DNA from: Nocardia farcinica
GTDB lineage: Bacteria > Actinomycetota > Actinomycetes > Mycobacteriales > Mycobacteriaceae
Reading direction: 5' to 3'
NCBI RefSeq assembly: GCF_001182745.1
Contig: NZ_LN868939.1
Coordinates: 620,001 to 684,000 of the forward strand
DNA: 64,000 nt
Shown here piece after piece: positions 24,994-34,793 of this stretch; position 1 is the first letter of the stretch, and each line of letters opens with the position of its first letter. A model generated the notes under the pieces. That model worked only from the letters and a program-made list of their open reading frames with translations. It had not been told where the DNA came from and did not search any database. The position numbers and the translations under genes are program-made.

Positions 24994-25521
24994 ATGTCCT
25001 CCGGCCCGAGTCCCGGCTGGCCGCGCGGCGGTCTGGTCGGGGCCGTGGTCGGCCTGCTCGGCGTCGCCGCGCACGGTGCGGCGGGCGGCGGGTATCCCAC
25101 CGCGGAACTGGCGCTGCTGCTGATGGTTTCGGCGGCGGTCGGGGCAGCGGCGGTGCCGCGTGCCCAATCCGCCGCCGCGCCGGTGCCGGTGCCGGTCCTG
25201 CTCGCACTGGGGCAGTTCGCCGCGCACGTCGTGCTCAGCGGGTTGTCCGGCCATCCCGCGCACGGCACCGCGCCGACGGCCGTTCCGTCCGGCTGGATGA
25301 TCACCGCGCATGTCGTGGCGACCGTGGCCTGTGCCGTGCTGCTGGCGAGTGCGGAACGCCTGTACCGCGCCGCGTCGGGCACGGTACGCGCCTTGTTCGG
25401 CGCCCCGCGGCCACCCGCTCCGGTGGCAGTGCTCCCGGTGCCCGCCGTGGGCCGGCGCCACTACCGCAGTGTTCCGAAGGGCGTCGCCGCGCCGCGCGCG
25501 CCGCCGGTGTGGTCGTCGTGA
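24994..25521 (+). CDS. Small multi-pass membrane protein upstream of ycnI
   Basis: This 175-residue protein has about four membrane segments with His residues at their edges (HGAAGGG, QFAAHVVLSGLSGHPAHG, MITAHVVATVACAVLLASAERLYRAA) and a basic C-terminal tail. It lies 36 bp before the YcnI gene. The position and membrane-edge His residues suggest a role in copper handling, but this is inference; no family is recognised with certainty. Confidence 0.6.
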   Translation: MSSGPSPGWPRGGLVGAVVGLLGVAAHGAAGGGYPTAELALLLMVSAAVGAAAVPRAQSAAAPVPVPVLLALGQFAAHVVLSGLSGHPAHGTAPTAVPSGWMITAHVVATVACAVLLASAERLYRAASGTVRALFGAPRPPAPVAVLPVPAVGRRHYRSVPKGVAAPRAPPVWSS

Positions 25522-25557
25522 ACCCACCATTCCCCTTCGGACAGAGAGCTTTTCCTC

Positions 25558-26217
25558 ATGCGTAGTTCCCTTTCGCGCGCCTGCGGTACGGCGGTGGCCG
25601 CCGTGGGCGTCGTGCTGCTCACCGGCGGCACCGCCGCGGCGCACGTCACCGCCGACGCGCCCGGCGCCGCCCAGGGCGGGTACTCGGTGGTCACCTTCCG
25701 GGTGCCCACCGAGTCCGAGACCGCCGCCACCACCGCGCTGACGGTGACCCTGCCGAACGTGCGCAGCGCCCGCACCGAACCACTGCCCGGGTGGACGGCC
25801 CGGGTCGACCGCAACGACAAGTCCGAGGCGGTGTCGGTCACCTGGACCGCCGACCCGGGCAACCCGGGCGTGCAGCCCGGGCAGTTCCAGCGCTTCGTCG
25901 TCTCGATCGGCCCGCTGCCGAGCGCCGAGACCGTGAGTTTCCCGGCCGAGCAGACCTACAGCGACGGACGAGTCGTCGCCTGGAACCAGCCGCCCGCCGC
26001 CGACGGCAGCGAGCCCGAGCACCCCGCACCCACTCTCACCCTGGCCACGGCGCCCGGTGATACCGCCGCCGACGGCCACCACGTCGGCACCGAGGCCGCA
26101 CACGCCGACGACGCGAGCGACGAGACCGCCCGCTGGCTCGGCGGAATCGGCTTGGCGCTCGGCCTGTTCGCGGTCGCGCTCGGTCTGGGCACCGTCATCC
26201 GAGGACGGCGCGCATGA
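25558..26217 (+). CDS. YcnI-like copper-binding protein (DUF1775)
   Basis: This 219-residue protein has a signal peptide ending TAAA followed directly by His (AHVTADAPGAAQGGYSVVTFRVP). This N-terminal His forms the Cu(II) site of YcnI. A C-terminal membrane anchor (WLGGIGLALGLFAVALGLGTVI) and RGRRA tail follow a His-rich linker. It would display copper outside the membrane for CopC/CopD. The RBS is GGACAGAGAG-like, and the stop overlaps the copC ATG (ATGA). Confidence 0.88.
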   Translation: MRSSLSRACGTAVAAVGVVLLTGGTAAAHVTADAPGAAQGGYSVVTFRVPTESETAATTALTVTLPNVRSARTEPLPGWTARVDRNDKSEAVSVTWTADPGNPGVQPGQFQRFVVSIGPLPSAETVSFPAEQTYSDGRVVAWNQPPAADGSEPEHPAPTLTLATAPGDTAADGHHVGTEAAHADDASDETARWLGGIGLALGLFAVALGLGTVIRGRRA

Positions 26218-26747
26218 CCGCCCGCCTGCTCCGGATCGTCCTCACCGCGTTGTTTGCGGTCGGGCTCGCACTCACGGCGGGCGGCGTGGCCGCCGCGCAT
26301 TCCAGCGCGGTCGGCAGCGTGCCCGAGAACGGCGCGCGCGTCGACAAGGGCCCGGAGCGGATCAGCGTCACCTTCAACGAGGACCTGCAGCCCAACTTCC
26401 CCTCGCTCACGCTGGTCGGCCCCGACGGAAACCTGTGGTCCAGGGGCGAACCCACGGTCGAGGGCAAGACGGTGAGCGTCGCCGCCGGCGAGCTCGGCCC
26501 GGCGGGCGAGTACACCATCGCCTTCCGCGTCACCTCCGCCGACGGTCACCCCGTCAGCGGCACCCGCACCTTCACCCTCACCACCCCCGGCACCGGGACG
26601 CCCGGTGACCGCGCCGACGCAGCGGCGGAGTCCGCGAACGGTGACGGCGGTGTGCCGCTGTGGGTGTTCGTCCTGGGCGCCGTGGCGCTGTTCGGCGCGG
26701 GACTCGCCGTGGCGCTGTTCGGCTTCCGGGGCCGGGGTCGCGGCTGA
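26214..26747 (+). CDS. copC: CopC domain copper-binding protein
   Basis: This 177-residue protein has a signal peptide ending AAA and mature His1 (HSSAVGSVPENGARV), the beta-barrel CopC body, and the second half of the Cu(II) site in SADGHPVSG (Asp and His). A C-terminal membrane helix anchors it. It binds copper outside the membrane and passes it to CopD. It is translationally coupled to ycnI by a 4-nt overlap, and copD follows 10 bp later. Confidence 0.9.
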   Translation: MTARLLRIVLTALFAVGLALTAGGVAAAHSSAVGSVPENGARVDKGPERISVTFNEDLQPNFPSLTLVGPDGNLWSRGEPTVEGKTVSVAAGELGPAGEYTIAFRVTSADGHPVSGTRTFTLTTPGTGTPGDRADAAAESANGDGGVPLWVFVLGAVALFGAGLAVALFGFRGRGRG

Positions 26748-26757
26748 GCGGGCCCCG

Positions 26758-27687
26758 GTGAGCGCACCGACGACCGGGCGGGACGCCGCCGCGCTGCTCG
26801 CCGTCGTCCCCGCCGGACTGCTCGGGGTCGGGCTGGCCTGGCTGCTGGCCCGCCCCGATCCGGCTCCGGTCGCGGGTGTCGTGCGGGTGCTGGCCGATTG
26901 CGCGGGCGCGACCGTGCTCGGCCTGGCCGCGCTGCCCCGCCTGCACGACCGGTTGCGTCCGCCCTGGCTGGCGCTGGCGGTGCTGGGCGGCGTGTGGTGG
27001 GTCGCCGAAGGCGCGGTGCTGCTGTTCGAAGCGGCCGACGTCGTCGGCGTGCCGGTGGGCGAGCTGGACCCGCGGCGCTTCGGCACCTACCTCACCGGGG
27101 TCAGCGGCGGCCAGATCGGCGTCGCCGTGCTCGTGGGCACCGCCGTCCTCACCGGGTACGCGGCCCTGGCCTACCGCCGCGGCGACGACCCCTCCCCCGA
27201 CCTGGTCCTGGTGTTCGCCGCGGTCGCCCTGGCGCTGCGCCCCGTCACCGGCCACATGTCCCAGCAGCCGCTCGGCTCGATCCTGGCCGCCGTGCACGCC
27301 CTCGCCGCGGGCACCTGGTTCGGCGTCCTGGTGGCGCTGGCCCTGGTCGTCCGCGGCCGGCGCGAATGGGCCGCGACCCTGCCGCGCTACTCCGCGCTGG
27401 CCGTGCCGCTGGTCGCGGTGGTCGGGGTGACCGGCATCGTCAACGGCCTCATCCGCCTCGGTGGCCTCACCGCGCTGCTCGACACCGGCTACGGCCGCAT
27501 CCTGCTCGCCAAGGCGACCCTGCTGGCCGTCCTGCTCGCCCTCGGCTGGTGGTGGCGCCGGGACTGGGTCCGCCGCGCCGCCGACCACCGAATGGACGCC
27601 GCCGCCTCCCTCCGCCGCGCGGTGCTGGAGGTCGCGGTGATGGCCGTGGCCTTCGGCTTGGCCGCCGTCCTCGCGGTCACCGCCTGA
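26758..27687 (+). CDS. copD: CopD family copper transport membrane protein
   Basis: This 309-residue protein with eight or so membrane helices contains the CopD core PVTGHMSQQPLGSILAAVHALAAGTWFGVL, with the conserved His residues for copper. The GTG at 26758 fits the gap after copC. CopD is thought to import copper into the cytoplasm in concert with CopC and YcnI. No copper-responsive regulator gene is seen nearby. Confidence 0.88.
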   Translation: MSAPTTGRDAAALLAVVPAGLLGVGLAWLLARPDPAPVAGVVRVLADCAGATVLGLAALPRLHDRLRPPWLALAVLGGVWWVAEGAVLLFEAADVVGVPVGELDPRRFGTYLTGVSGGQIGVAVLVGTAVLTGYAALAYRRGDDPSPDLVLVFAAVALALRPVTGHMSQQPLGSILAAVHALAAGTWFGVLVALALVVRGRREWAATLPRYSALAVPLVAVVGVTGIVNGLIRLGGLTALLDTGYGRILLAKATLLAVLLALGWWWRRDWVRRAADHRMDAAASLRRAVLEVAVMAVAFGLAAVLAVTA

Positions 27688-27715
27688 CCGCTTCGGCTGT
27701 CCCGGCGGAAACTGT

Positions 27716-27733
27716 TGAAAACCATTACCATCA
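27716..27733 (+). promoter_or_regulatory. Candidate Zur operator over a leaderless promoter
   Basis: TGAAAACCATTACCATCA resembles the actinobacterial Zur box core TGAAAATNATTNTCA, with the ends TGA...TCA preserved. It ends 4 bp before the GTG of the methyltransferase gene and overlaps a possible -10, TACCAT (27726-27731). Zinc-loaded Zur would then repress this gene pair. The match is imperfect. Confidence 0.45.
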
Positions 27734-27737
27734 GTGC

Positions 27738-28577
27738 GTGGCTCAGGACGATCGGTTCACCCGTGCATTCGACACCGCCGGAAGCGATTTCGATCGCCTC
27801 GGCGTCCATCTGTGGAACCCCATCGGGTCCGCGACGGTGGCGGCCACCGCGCCCAGGCCCGGCGAGCGGGTGCTGGATGCGTGTTGCGGCACGGGTGCGT
27901 CGGCGCTGCCCGCGGCCCGCGCGGTCGGGGCGGGCGGCCACGTCGACGCGGTGGACCTTTCGGCGGCGTTGATCGGCGAACTCGCCCGTCACGCTGCGGC
28001 ATTGCCGCAGGTACGCACGCATGTGGCCGATGCGACCACCTGGCCGCACGACGGCTACGACGTGGTGCAGGCGGTGCCGAGCGTCTTCTTCTTCCCCGAC
28101 ATGGCCGCGGGCACCGAGCACCTGATCTCCCGGGCACGGCCCGGCGGCCGGGTGGGGTGCACGATCTGGCGACGTGGGTCGATGGTGCTCGCGGGCAAAC
28201 ATCTGGGAAACGCGATCGCTGCGGTCACCGGCACGCCGGTGCGGGAGCGGCCCGAGCATCCCGTCGATCGGATCGACAACGCCGAGGCCTTCGGGTCGTG
28301 GCTCACCGAGCGGGGACTGACCGATGTCACCGTCGTCGAGCACCCGCTCCGACTGGCACTGACTCCCGAGCTCGCCTGGCTGATCGTCACCGGCTCGGGC
28401 TTCGTCGGCGCGTTGGCCGACCTCGACCCCGACCAGGTCGCCGCCGTACACCGCCGCTACCTCGACTCGCTGGCTGCCGCCGGCGTCACCGACATCGACG
28501 CGACCACGCTGATCGGTGTCGGTACTCGCGTTGCGGCAAACCCCCCGCGTACCAGGGCCGATACAGTGGCCTCATGA
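27738..28577 (+). CDS. SAM-dependent methyltransferase, probably leaderless
   Basis: This 279-residue class I methyltransferase shows motif I VLDACCGTGASALPAA, motif II HVDAVDLSAALIGEL, and the RARPGGRVGCTIW post-motif. The GTG at 27738 is 6 nt after TACCAT, so the transcript probably lacks a leader. The stop overlaps the ATG of the SRPBCC gene (ATGA), indicating coupling. Substrate unknown. The Zur-like site suggests a link to zinc limitation. Confidence 0.82.
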   Translation: MAQDDRFTRAFDTAGSDFDRLGVHLWNPIGSATVAATAPRPGERVLDACCGTGASALPAARAVGAGGHVDAVDLSAALIGELARHAAALPQVRTHVADATTWPHDGYDVVQAVPSVFFFPDMAAGTEHLISRARPGGRVGCTIWRRGSMVLAGKHLGNAIAAVTGTPVRERPEHPVDRIDNAEAFGSWLTERGLTDVTVVEHPLRLALTPELAWLIVTGSGFVGALADLDPDQVAAVHRRYLDSLAAAGVTDIDATTLIGVGTRVAANPPRTRADTVAS

Positions 28578-29032
28578 CCGTTGTGAAGATCGTCGGCGAT
28601 TGCGCCGCTTCGGCCGAGTCGGCGTTCCGGTATGTGAACGACTACCGCAACCTGCCGCGGTTCCTGCACGGCATCCAGTCGTTCACGCCGGTGGGGAGTC
28701 GGACCGAAGGGGTGGGAGCGGTGTTCGACGGGACGATGAAGCTGGGCCCGGCGACGCTGCACTCCCGGGTCGAGGTGGTGCGCTGGGAGGAAGGCGCGGC
28801 CATCGGCATCAAGTCGATCAAGGGCTTCGACCTCGAGTCGACGTTTCTGTTCCATCCGCGCGGGGAGGACCGCTCGACGGTCGACGCCATCGTGGACTAC
28901 CGGGTGCCCGGCGGGCTCGCGGGCAAAGCGCTCGGCCGCACGATCGAGCCGTTCGTGAAGATCGCGGTGAAACACACCAACGACAACCTGCTCCGCCAGA
29001 TCGCCGAGTTCCACGCCCACGGCGCGGCCTGA
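28574..29032 (+). CDS. SRPBCC superfamily (polyketide cyclase-like) protein
   Basis: This 152-residue helix-grip protein has the pattern of START/polyketide-cyclase proteins: an N-terminal strand with AESAFRYVNDYRNLPRFLHG, a curved sheet (GAVFDGTMKLGPATLHSRVEV) and a long C-terminal helix (PFVKIAVKHTNDNLLRQIAEF). Such proteins bind small hydrophobic ligands in a central cavity. It is coupled to the preceding methyltransferase by a 4-nt overlap. Ligand unknown. Confidence 0.8.
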   Translation: MTVVKIVGDCAASAESAFRYVNDYRNLPRFLHGIQSFTPVGSRTEGVGAVFDGTMKLGPATLHSRVEVVRWEEGAAIGIKSIKGFDLESTFLFHPRGEDRSTVDAIVDYRVPGGLAGKALGRTIEPFVKIAVKHTNDNLLRQIAEFHAHGAA

Positions 29033-29056
29033 GCCGGTGATGGGATGCTGTCCGGT

Positions 29057-29437
29057 ATGAGCGGACGCACCTCTCCGAACCCGGCGCAGCGCCTGGCCTA
29101 CATCTGCGGCGCCACGCTGCCGCCGTCGATGTCGGAGTGGGTGCTCGCCGATCTCACCGGTCCCGGCGCCACCCGCCGGTACCTCACCCGCATCCTGCTG
29201 CCGATCATCCCGGTGCTGTCGCTGTTACTGCTGCTGCCCGGGCCGTTGTGGATGGGGTTGGCGATGATGGCGCTGCTCTACCTGCCGCTGATCTACTTCA
29301 CGATCGCGTTGATGTACGTCTACCGCAGGCACCGGTTGCTCCAGCACGGCCTGGACCCGGCGCTGGCCGACGCGGACGTGCGGGCCAGGGGCGCCGCCGA
29401 GCGACTGGCCTACGAACGCAAGCACGGGCGGGCCTGA
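29057..29437 (+). CDS. DUF5313 family membrane protein
   Basis: This 126-residue protein has two adjacent hydrophobic segments in the centre (LLPIIPVLSLLLLLPG and MALLYLPLIYFTIALMYVYRRH), flanked by N-terminal YICGATLPPSMSEWVLADLTG and a charged C-terminus. This matches the small actinobacterial DUF5313 family. ATG 29057 is chosen; ATG 29045 is in frame. Function unknown. Confidence 0.7.
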   Translation: MSGRTSPNPAQRLAYICGATLPPSMSEWVLADLTGPGATRRYLTRILLPIIPVLSLLLLLPGPLWMGLAMMALLYLPLIYFTIALMYVYRRHRLLQHGLDPALADADVRARGAAERLAYERKHGRA

Positions 29438-29485
29438 TCGGAGCCCGCCCGCGCCACGCTGTTCGGTGCGGCCGATAATCGATCC

Positions 29486-29707
29486 ATGTCCGACCCTGTC
29501 GACGTCCCCATCACCGACGACCTGATCAAGCTCGGCCAGTTCCTCAAACTGGCCAACCTGATCGACTCCGGCTCGGAGGCCAAAACGGTGATCGCGGCCG
29601 GATTGGTGCGGGTGAACGACGAGGTCGAGCTACGCCGCGGCCGCCAGCTGCAGGTCGGCGACGTCGTGGTCCTCGCCGGTCACAAGGTGCGGGTGGCGGC
29701 CGCCTGA
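29486..29707 (+). CDS. S4 domain RNA-binding protein (YaaA/RlbA-like)
   Basis: This 73-residue single S4 domain has the typical pattern ITDDLIKLGQFLKLANLIDSGSEAKTVIAAGLVRVNDEVELRRGRQLQVGDVV across the protein. S4 domains bind structured RNA, often ribosomal. It is close to the E. coli YbcJ/YaaA type of stand-alone domain. It is convergent with rraA, 11 bp apart. Confidence 0.85.
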   Translation: MSDPVDVPITDDLIKLGQFLKLANLIDSGSEAKTVIAAGLVRVNDEVELRRGRQLQVGDVVVLAGHKVRVAAA

Positions 29708-29718
29708 GCGGCGGCGCC

Positions 29719-30216
29719 TCACTCGGCCCGCACCACGATCCCGTCGTGGTCGCTGTAGAGCATCTCGCCGGGCACGAAGGTCACGCCGCCGAACTCCACC
29801 GGCACGTCGCGCTCGCCGCTGCCGGTCTGGGTGCTCTTGCGCGGGTTGGTGCCCAGCGCCTTGATGCCGATGTCGAGGGTGCGCAGGATCGCCGAGTCGC
29901 GCACGGCACCGTTGACGATCACGCCCGCCCAGCCGTTGTCCACGCCGCGGCCGGCGATGATGTCGCCCACCAGAGCGGTGTGCACGCTCGCGCCGCCGTC
30001 GACGACGAGCACCTTGCCCTCCCCCGGCTCGCCGAGGGTCTGCTTCACCAGCAGGTTGTCCTGGAAGCAGCGGATGGTGGTGATACGGCCGGCGAACGCG
30101 GCGCGCCCGCCGAATTGGATGAACTGGGTGTCGCAGCTGCGGATCTCGGGGCCGATCTCGTCGGCGAGATCGGCGGTGGCGACGACGGTTGACTCGGTGT
30201 TCGCTGGTTCGGGCAT
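29719..30216 (-). CDS. rraA: RraA-like protein (regulator of RNase E activity A family)
   Basis: This 165-residue protein is typical of Rra[24 protein letters not shown] at the N-terminus, then [37 protein letters not shown], which carries the conserved Gly and Arg-Asp residues. In E. coli RraA inhibits RNase E. Many homologues are instead oxaloacetate decarboxylases or 4-hydroxy-4-methyl-2-oxoglutarate aldolases using the same residues, so either role is possible. The ATG at 30216 suits the family N-terminus. Confidence 0.88.
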   Translation of the reverse strand: MPEPANTESTVVATADLADEIGPEIRSCDTQFIQFGGRAAFAGRITTIRCFQDNLLVKQTLGEPGEGKVLVVDGGASVHTALVGDIIAGRGVDNGWAGVIVNGAVRDSAILRTLDIGIKALGTNPRKSTQTGSGERDVPVEFGGVTFVPGEMLYSDHDGIVVRAE

Positions 30217-30339
30217 ACGCCGATTCTCCCCGCGCCGGGTGCGCGTCCGCGCGCGACCCCCGTCCACGAAGTGGACAACCCGCCGCCGACCGGCGTGGCA
30301 CCCCGGCACTTACCGCCCGGCAGCGTCCACACTGGGAAG

Positions 30340-33300
30340 GTGACTGCCTCGCTGTCCCATCGACGTCCCGATTCCGTTCAGGACGCACCGCCCGCTCCGG
30401 TGCCGCATCGCGCGCACGGCAGGCTGCGGGAGGTTCCGCACATCGCGGGACTGGTGCTCGGTGTGTTCGCGGTGGCCTGCCTGCTGTGGAGTCTGTCGCC
30501 GGCGCTGCGGTTCCTGACCGGGCCGCCGCGCCGCTTCGTCGACGACTACTACTTCGACGCCCCCGACACCAACGTGATGTGGGCGCTGATCGTGGGCCTG
30601 CTCGCCGGCGCGATCGCCAGCCGCAAGCGGATCGCCTGGTGGTTGCTGGTGGGCTATCTGACGCTGTTCGCGGTGGCCAACGGGTTGCGCTTCGCCGCCG
30701 AGCAGAACATCAACGCCCTGGTGGCGATGATCGTGCAGGTCGGCGTGGTCGGCCTGTTGATCGCGGCGTGGCCGGAGTTCTACACCCGGGTGCGGCGCGG
30801 GGCCGGCTGGAAGGCGCTGGGCGTGCTGGTCGGCGGGCTGGCGATCGGCTGCCTGCTGGGCTGGGGCCTGGTGGAGGTGTTTCCCGGCTCGCTGCCGCCG
30901 GGCTGGCAGCGGCCCGGCTGGGCGGTGTACCGGGTGACCGCGGCGATCCTGGTGGAGAACGAGCATTTCGACGGGCACCCGCGCCCGTTCGTCAACGTGC
31001 TGCTCGGCCTGTTCGGCGCGATCGCGTTGCTGGCGGCGGTGCTCACGCTGCTGCGCTCCCAGCGTGCCGCCAACGCGATGACCGGCCTGGACGAGTCCGC
31101 GATCCGCGGCCTGCTGGAGCATTCGGACGTGGAGGACTCGCTGGGCTACTTCGCGACCCGGCGCGACAAGGCGGTGGTGTTCGCGCCCAGCGGCAAGGCG
31201 GCGGTGACCTACCGCGTCGAGCTCGGCGTCTGCCTGGCCAGCGGCGACCCCGTCGGCGTGCGCGAGGCCTGGCCGCACGCGATCGACGCCTGGCTGCGGC
31301 TGGCCGACCGGTTCGGTTGGACACCGGCGGTGATGGGCGCGAGCGAGGAGGGCGCGACCGCCTATCGCCGCGCGGGCCTGTCGGCGCTGCGCCTCGGCGA
31401 CGAAGCCGTGCTCGACACCCGCGATTTCTCGCTGGCCGGTCCCGAGCTGCGGCAGGTGCGACAGGCCGCCAACCGGTTGCGCAAACAGGGTGTGCGGGTG
31501 CGCATCCGCCGCCACCGCGAGATTCCGTCGGCGGAGTTCGAGCAGATCATGGCCCGCGCCGACGCCTGGCGCGACACCGAGACCGAGCGCGGCTTCTCCA
31601 TGGCGCTCGGCCGCCTCGGCGACCCACTGGACGCGGACTGCCTGCTGGTGGAGGCCGTGGCCGCCGACGACCGCGTGCTGGGCATGCTCTCGCTGGTGCC
31701 GTGGGGCCGCACGGGGGTGTCGCTGGAGTTGATGCGCCGCGATCCGCAGGGGCCCAACGGTGTGATGGAGCTGATGATCTCGCAGCTGGCGCTGAACTCC
31801 GAGCAGTTCGGCATCACCCGGGTCTCGTTGAACTTCGCGGTCTTCCGCTCGGTGTTCGAGGAGGGCGGGCGGATCGGCGCGGGACCGGTACTGCGGTTGT
31901 GGCGCGGCGTGCTGTTGTTCTTCTCCCGCTGGTGGCAGCTCGAGGCGCTGTACCGGTCCAATGTGAAGTACCAACCGGACTGGGTGCCGCGGTTCTTCCT
32001 GTTCGAGGAACGCAGGCAGCTGCCGCGGGTGGCGGTGGCCAGCGCCCTCGCCGAAGGCTTCCTGCCGCGTCTGGGCAAGGATCCCGACGCGAGCGCGCAC
32101 ACCGGTGCGCAGAGCGCGGTGCCCGACACGCTCACCGGCCTGCACGCCGACGGCAGCCCACCGGACTGGCCGAAACCCGACCTCCTCGACAGCGGCCCGC
32201 GCAGGCCCGAGCAGGTCCGGGTGCGCATGGCGAAGCTGGACCGGATGACGGCAGCGGGTGTGGATGCCTACCCGGTGGCCTACCCGCCGACCCACACCGT
32301 CGCCGCGGCCCGGCGTTCGCCACGCGGGACCACCGTGCGGGTGTGCGGGCGGCTGCTGCGCATCCGCGACTACGGCGGCGTGGTGTTCGCGCTGCTGCGC
32401 GACTGGTCCGACGACATCCAGCTGGTGATCGACCGCGAGCGGGTGGGGGCGGCGCGCAGCGCGGAGTTCGGCGAGTACTTCGACCTGGGCGATCTCATCG
32501 AGGTCAGCGGGCAGATCGGGCGCAGCCGCAGCGGCGAGCTCTCGCTGCTGGCCGCGGACTGGCGGATGCTGGGCAAGTGCCTGCACCCGCTGCCGGACAA
32601 GTGGAAGGGCCTGGCCGACCCGGAGGCGCGGGTGCGCCAGCGCTACGTCGACATGGCGATCAACCCGGAGACCCGGGACGTGCTCGCCAAGCGCAGCGCG
32701 GTGGTCCGCTCGCTGCGCGAGTCGCTGAACTCCTGGGGCTATCTCGAGGTGGAGACACCCATCCTGCAGCAGGTGCACGGCGGCGCCAACGCCACCCCGT
32801 TCACCACCCACATCAACGCCTACGACCTGGACCTCTACCTACGTATCGCGCCCGAGCTGTATCTCAAGCGGCTGTGCGTGGGCGGCATGGAGAAGGTGTT
32901 CGAACTGGGCCGCACCTTCCGCAACGAGGGCGTGGACTTCAGCCACAACCCCGAGTTCACCATCCTCGAGGCCTACGAGGCGCACAGCGACTACATCCGG
33001 ATGATGCACACCTGCCGGGTGCTCATCCAGAACGCCGCGCTCGCGGCGAACGGCTCGATGGTCGCGATGCGGCCGGGCGCGGACGGCGCGCTGGAACCGG
33101 TGGACATCTCCGGCGACTGGCCGGTCAAGACGGTGCACGGCGCGGTGTCGGCAGCCGTGGGCACCGAGATCACCCCGCGGACCGGCGTCGCGGAACTGCG
33201 CGAACTCTGCGACCGGGTCGGCGTGCCGTATCAGCACGGCTGGGACGAGGGCCAGATCGTGTTGGAGATGTACGAGCACCTGGTGGAGGCACGCACCGAG

Positions 33301-33657
33301 GAACCGACCTTCTACGTCGACTTCCCGACCTCGGTCTCGCCGCTGACGCGGGCGCACCGCAGCACCCCCGGCGTCACCGAACGCTGGGATCTGGTGGCCT
33401 GGGGCGTCGAACTGGGCACCGCCTACAGCGAACTCACCGACCCGGTCGAGCAGCGGCGCAGGCTCACCGAACAGTCGGTGCTCGCCGCCAACGGCGACCC
33501 GGAGGCGATGGAGCTGGACGAGGACTTCCTACAGGCGCTCGAGCACGCCATGCCACCCACCGGCGGCCTCGGCATGGGGGTGGACCGCATCGTCATGCTC
33601 ATCACCGGCCGCAGCATCCGCGAGACACTGCCGTTCCCGCTCGTCAAGCCCCGCTGA
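30340..33657 (+). CDS. lysX: Bifunctional LysX: lysyl-tRNA synthetase/phosphatidylglycerol lysyltransferase
   Basis: The 1105-residue fusion has an N-terminal MprF-like part with about six membrane helices (residues about 30-250) and a DUF2156 lysyltransferase domain (about 270-580; [24 protein letters not shown]). A C-terminal lysyl-tRNA synthetase follows: an OB fold ([19 protein letters not shown]) and a class II catalytic core with [28 protein letters not shown] and [11 protein letters not shown]. It charges tRNA with lysine and adds lysine to phosphatidylglycerol, lowering membrane charge and protecting against cationic peptides. The start is GTG at 30340. Confidence 0.95.
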   Translation: MTASLSHRRPDSVQDAPPAPVPHRAHGRLREVPHIAGLVLGVFAVACLLWSLSPALRFLTGPPRRFVDDYYFDAPDTNVMWALIVGLLAGAIASRKRIAWWLLVGYLTLFAVANGLRFAAEQNINALVAMIVQVGVVGLLIAAWPEFYTRVRRGAGWKALGVLVGGLAIGCLLGWGLVEVFPGSLPPGWQRPGWAVYRVTAAILVENEHFDGHPRPFVNVLLGLFGAIALLAAVLTLLRSQRAANAMTGLDESAIRGLLEHSDVEDSLGYFATRRDKAVVFAPSGKAAVTYRVELGVCLASGDPVGVREAWPHAIDAWLRLADRFGWTPAVMGASEEGATAYRRAGLSALRLGDEAVLDTRDFSLAGPELRQVRQAANRLRKQGVRVRIRRHREIPSAEFEQIMARADAWRDTETERGFSMALGRLGDPLDADCLLVEAVAADDRVLGMLSLVPWGRTGVSLELMRRDPQGPNGVMELMISQLALNSEQFGITRVSLNFAVFRSVFEEGGRIGAGPVLRLWRGVLLFFSRWWQLEALYRSNVKYQPDWVPRFFLFEERRQLPRVAVASALAEGFLPRLGKDPDASAHTGAQSAVPDTLTGLHADGSPPDWPKPDLLDSGPRRPEQVRVRMAKLDRMTAAGVDAYPVAYPPTHTVAAARRSPRGTTVRVCGRLLRIRDYGGVVFALLRDWSDDIQLVIDRERVGAARSAEFGEYFDLGDLIEVSGQIGRSRSGELSLLAADWRMLGKCLHPLPDKWKGLADPEARVRQRYVDMAINPETRDVLAKRSAVVRSLRESLNSWGYLEVETPILQQVHGGANATPFTTHINAYDLDLYLRIAPELYLKRLCVGGMEKVFELGRTFRNEGVDFSHNPEFTILEAYEAHSDYIRMMHTCRVLIQNAALAANGSMVAMRPGADGALEPVDISGDWPVKTVHGAVSAAVGTEITPRTGVAELRELCDRVGVPYQHGWDEGQIVLEMYEHLVEARTEEPTFYVDFPTSVSPLTRAHRSTPGVTERWDLVAWGVELGTAYSELTDPVEQRRRLTEQSVLAANGDPEAMELDEDFLQALEHAMPPTGGLGMGVDRIVMLITGRSIRETLPFPLVKPR

Positions 33658-33778
33658 TGCGAATCCCGCTCGGAGCCCGGTGTTTCCGGGCGGGGTTAAC
33701 GAATCTCCGCGCACGGCTATAACCTTGGAGACTCGGCCGGGAGGAGCCGAAACCAACGAGAAACGGGACGGGGGATTC

Positions 33779-34225
33779 ATGTACCTCGACGTGCTTTCCG
33801 GAGCGAGCGTGCTGGACCATTCGGTCTGGGCGAGCCCGGACACGCTGCTGGCGTCGGACACCTACGCGCAGGCGATCGAACACCTGGCCAAGCGGCGCAG
33901 GAACCGGGGCAGCGGAGGCGGCGGCGGCCGCGGCGGCCTGATCTTCGGCGCGATCTGCTGTGTGCTGGTGGTCGTGGCCATCGGCGTCGGCATCTACCTG
34001 ATGACCAAGCGGAAGAAGAACAACGACCAGGGCGGGCAGGCACCGTACGGCCGGCCGGGCGGCCAACCACCCTACGGGCAGGCCGCGTACGGGCAGGCGC
34101 CCTACGGGCAGACCGGCGATCAACCGCTGTACGGCCAACAGCCCTACGGCCAACCGCCGTACGGCGCGCCCGGCGGCCAACCGCCCTATGGCGGGCCCGG
34201 CGGACAGTCGCCGTACGGTCACTGA
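33779..34225 (+). CDS. Single-TM protein with PYG-repeat tail, paralogue 1
   Basis: The 148-residue protein has a conserved N-terminal stretch ([22 protein letters not shown] ... [15 protein letters not shown]), one membrane helix ([23 protein letters not shown]) followed by TKRKKNNDQ, and a tail of about 75 residues made of (Q/G)-PYG-(Q/A) repeats. I do not recognise the family. The next gene encodes a clear paralogue, and 77 bp around the membrane segment (33976-34052) are identical to it. A TATAAC -10-like element lies 61 bp before the ATG. The pair follows lysX but has its own promoter-like sequence. Confidence 0.72.
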   Translation: MYLDVLSGASVLDHSVWASPDTLLASDTYAQAIEHLAKRRRNRGSGGGGGRGGLIFGAICCVLVVVAIGVGIYLMTKRKKNNDQGGQAPYGRPGGQPPYGQAAYGQAPYGQTGDQPLYGQQPYGQPPYGAPGGQPPYGGPGGQSPYGH

Positions 34226-34320
34226 CCCGTTTCACCTATCCGACAACGGGCATGCCCCCATCGCTATACCGTGAAGATTCGGCCGGGGAGCAGCCGTGAC
34301 CATCGAGGACGGGACGGGAC

Positions 34321-34785
34321 ATGTACCTTGACCTGCTGACCAACGCCAACCTGCTGGACCACGCGGTCTGGGCGAGCCCCGACACCTGGGGCAGCACCGA
34401 CACCTACACCCAGGCGATGGAACACGCCGCGCGTCGGCGCCGCCGTGGCGGTGGCGGCCTGGTCTTCGGCGCCATCTGCTGCGTGGCGGTGATCGCGGCC
34501 ATCGGCGTCGGCATCTACCTGATGACCAAGCGGAAGAAGAACAACGACCAGGGCGGGCAGGCACCGTACGGCCAGCCGGGCGGCCAACCGCCCTACGGCG
34601 CACCGGGCGGCGGCCAGCCGTACGGGCAGGGCGGTGAATCGGGCGGCCAGACCTACGGCCAGTCCTACGGCGCGCCGGGCGGCCAACCGCCCTACGGCGC
34701 GCCCGGCGATCAGCCGCCGTACGGCGCACCGGGCGATCAGCCGCCGTCCGGTCCGAGCGGTCCGCCGCCCACCGGCAAGTCCTGA
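34321..34785 (+). CDS. Single-TM protein with PYG-repeat tail, paralogue 2
   Basis: This 154-residue paralogue of the preceding gene has the same layout: N-terminal MYLDLLTNANLLDHAVWASPDTWGSTDTY, a basic RRRRR stretch, one membrane helix with a CC pair ([20 protein letters not shown]), KRKKNNDQ, then PYG repeats ending in a Pro/Ser-rich tail. The upstream leader is also similar, with TATACC 56 bp before the ATG, so promoter and gene were duplicated together. Function unknown; the tail resembles the low-complexity region of FhaA elsewhere in the window. A terminator follows. Confidence 0.72.
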   Translation: MYLDLLTNANLLDHAVWASPDTWGSTDTYTQAMEHAARRRRRGGGGLVFGAICCVAVIAAIGVGIYLMTKRKKNNDQGGQAPYGQPGGQPPYGAPGGGQPYGQGGESGGQTYGQSYGAPGGQPPYGAPGDQPPYGAPGDQPPSGPSGPPPTGKS

Positions 34786-34793
34786 CATCGCGC

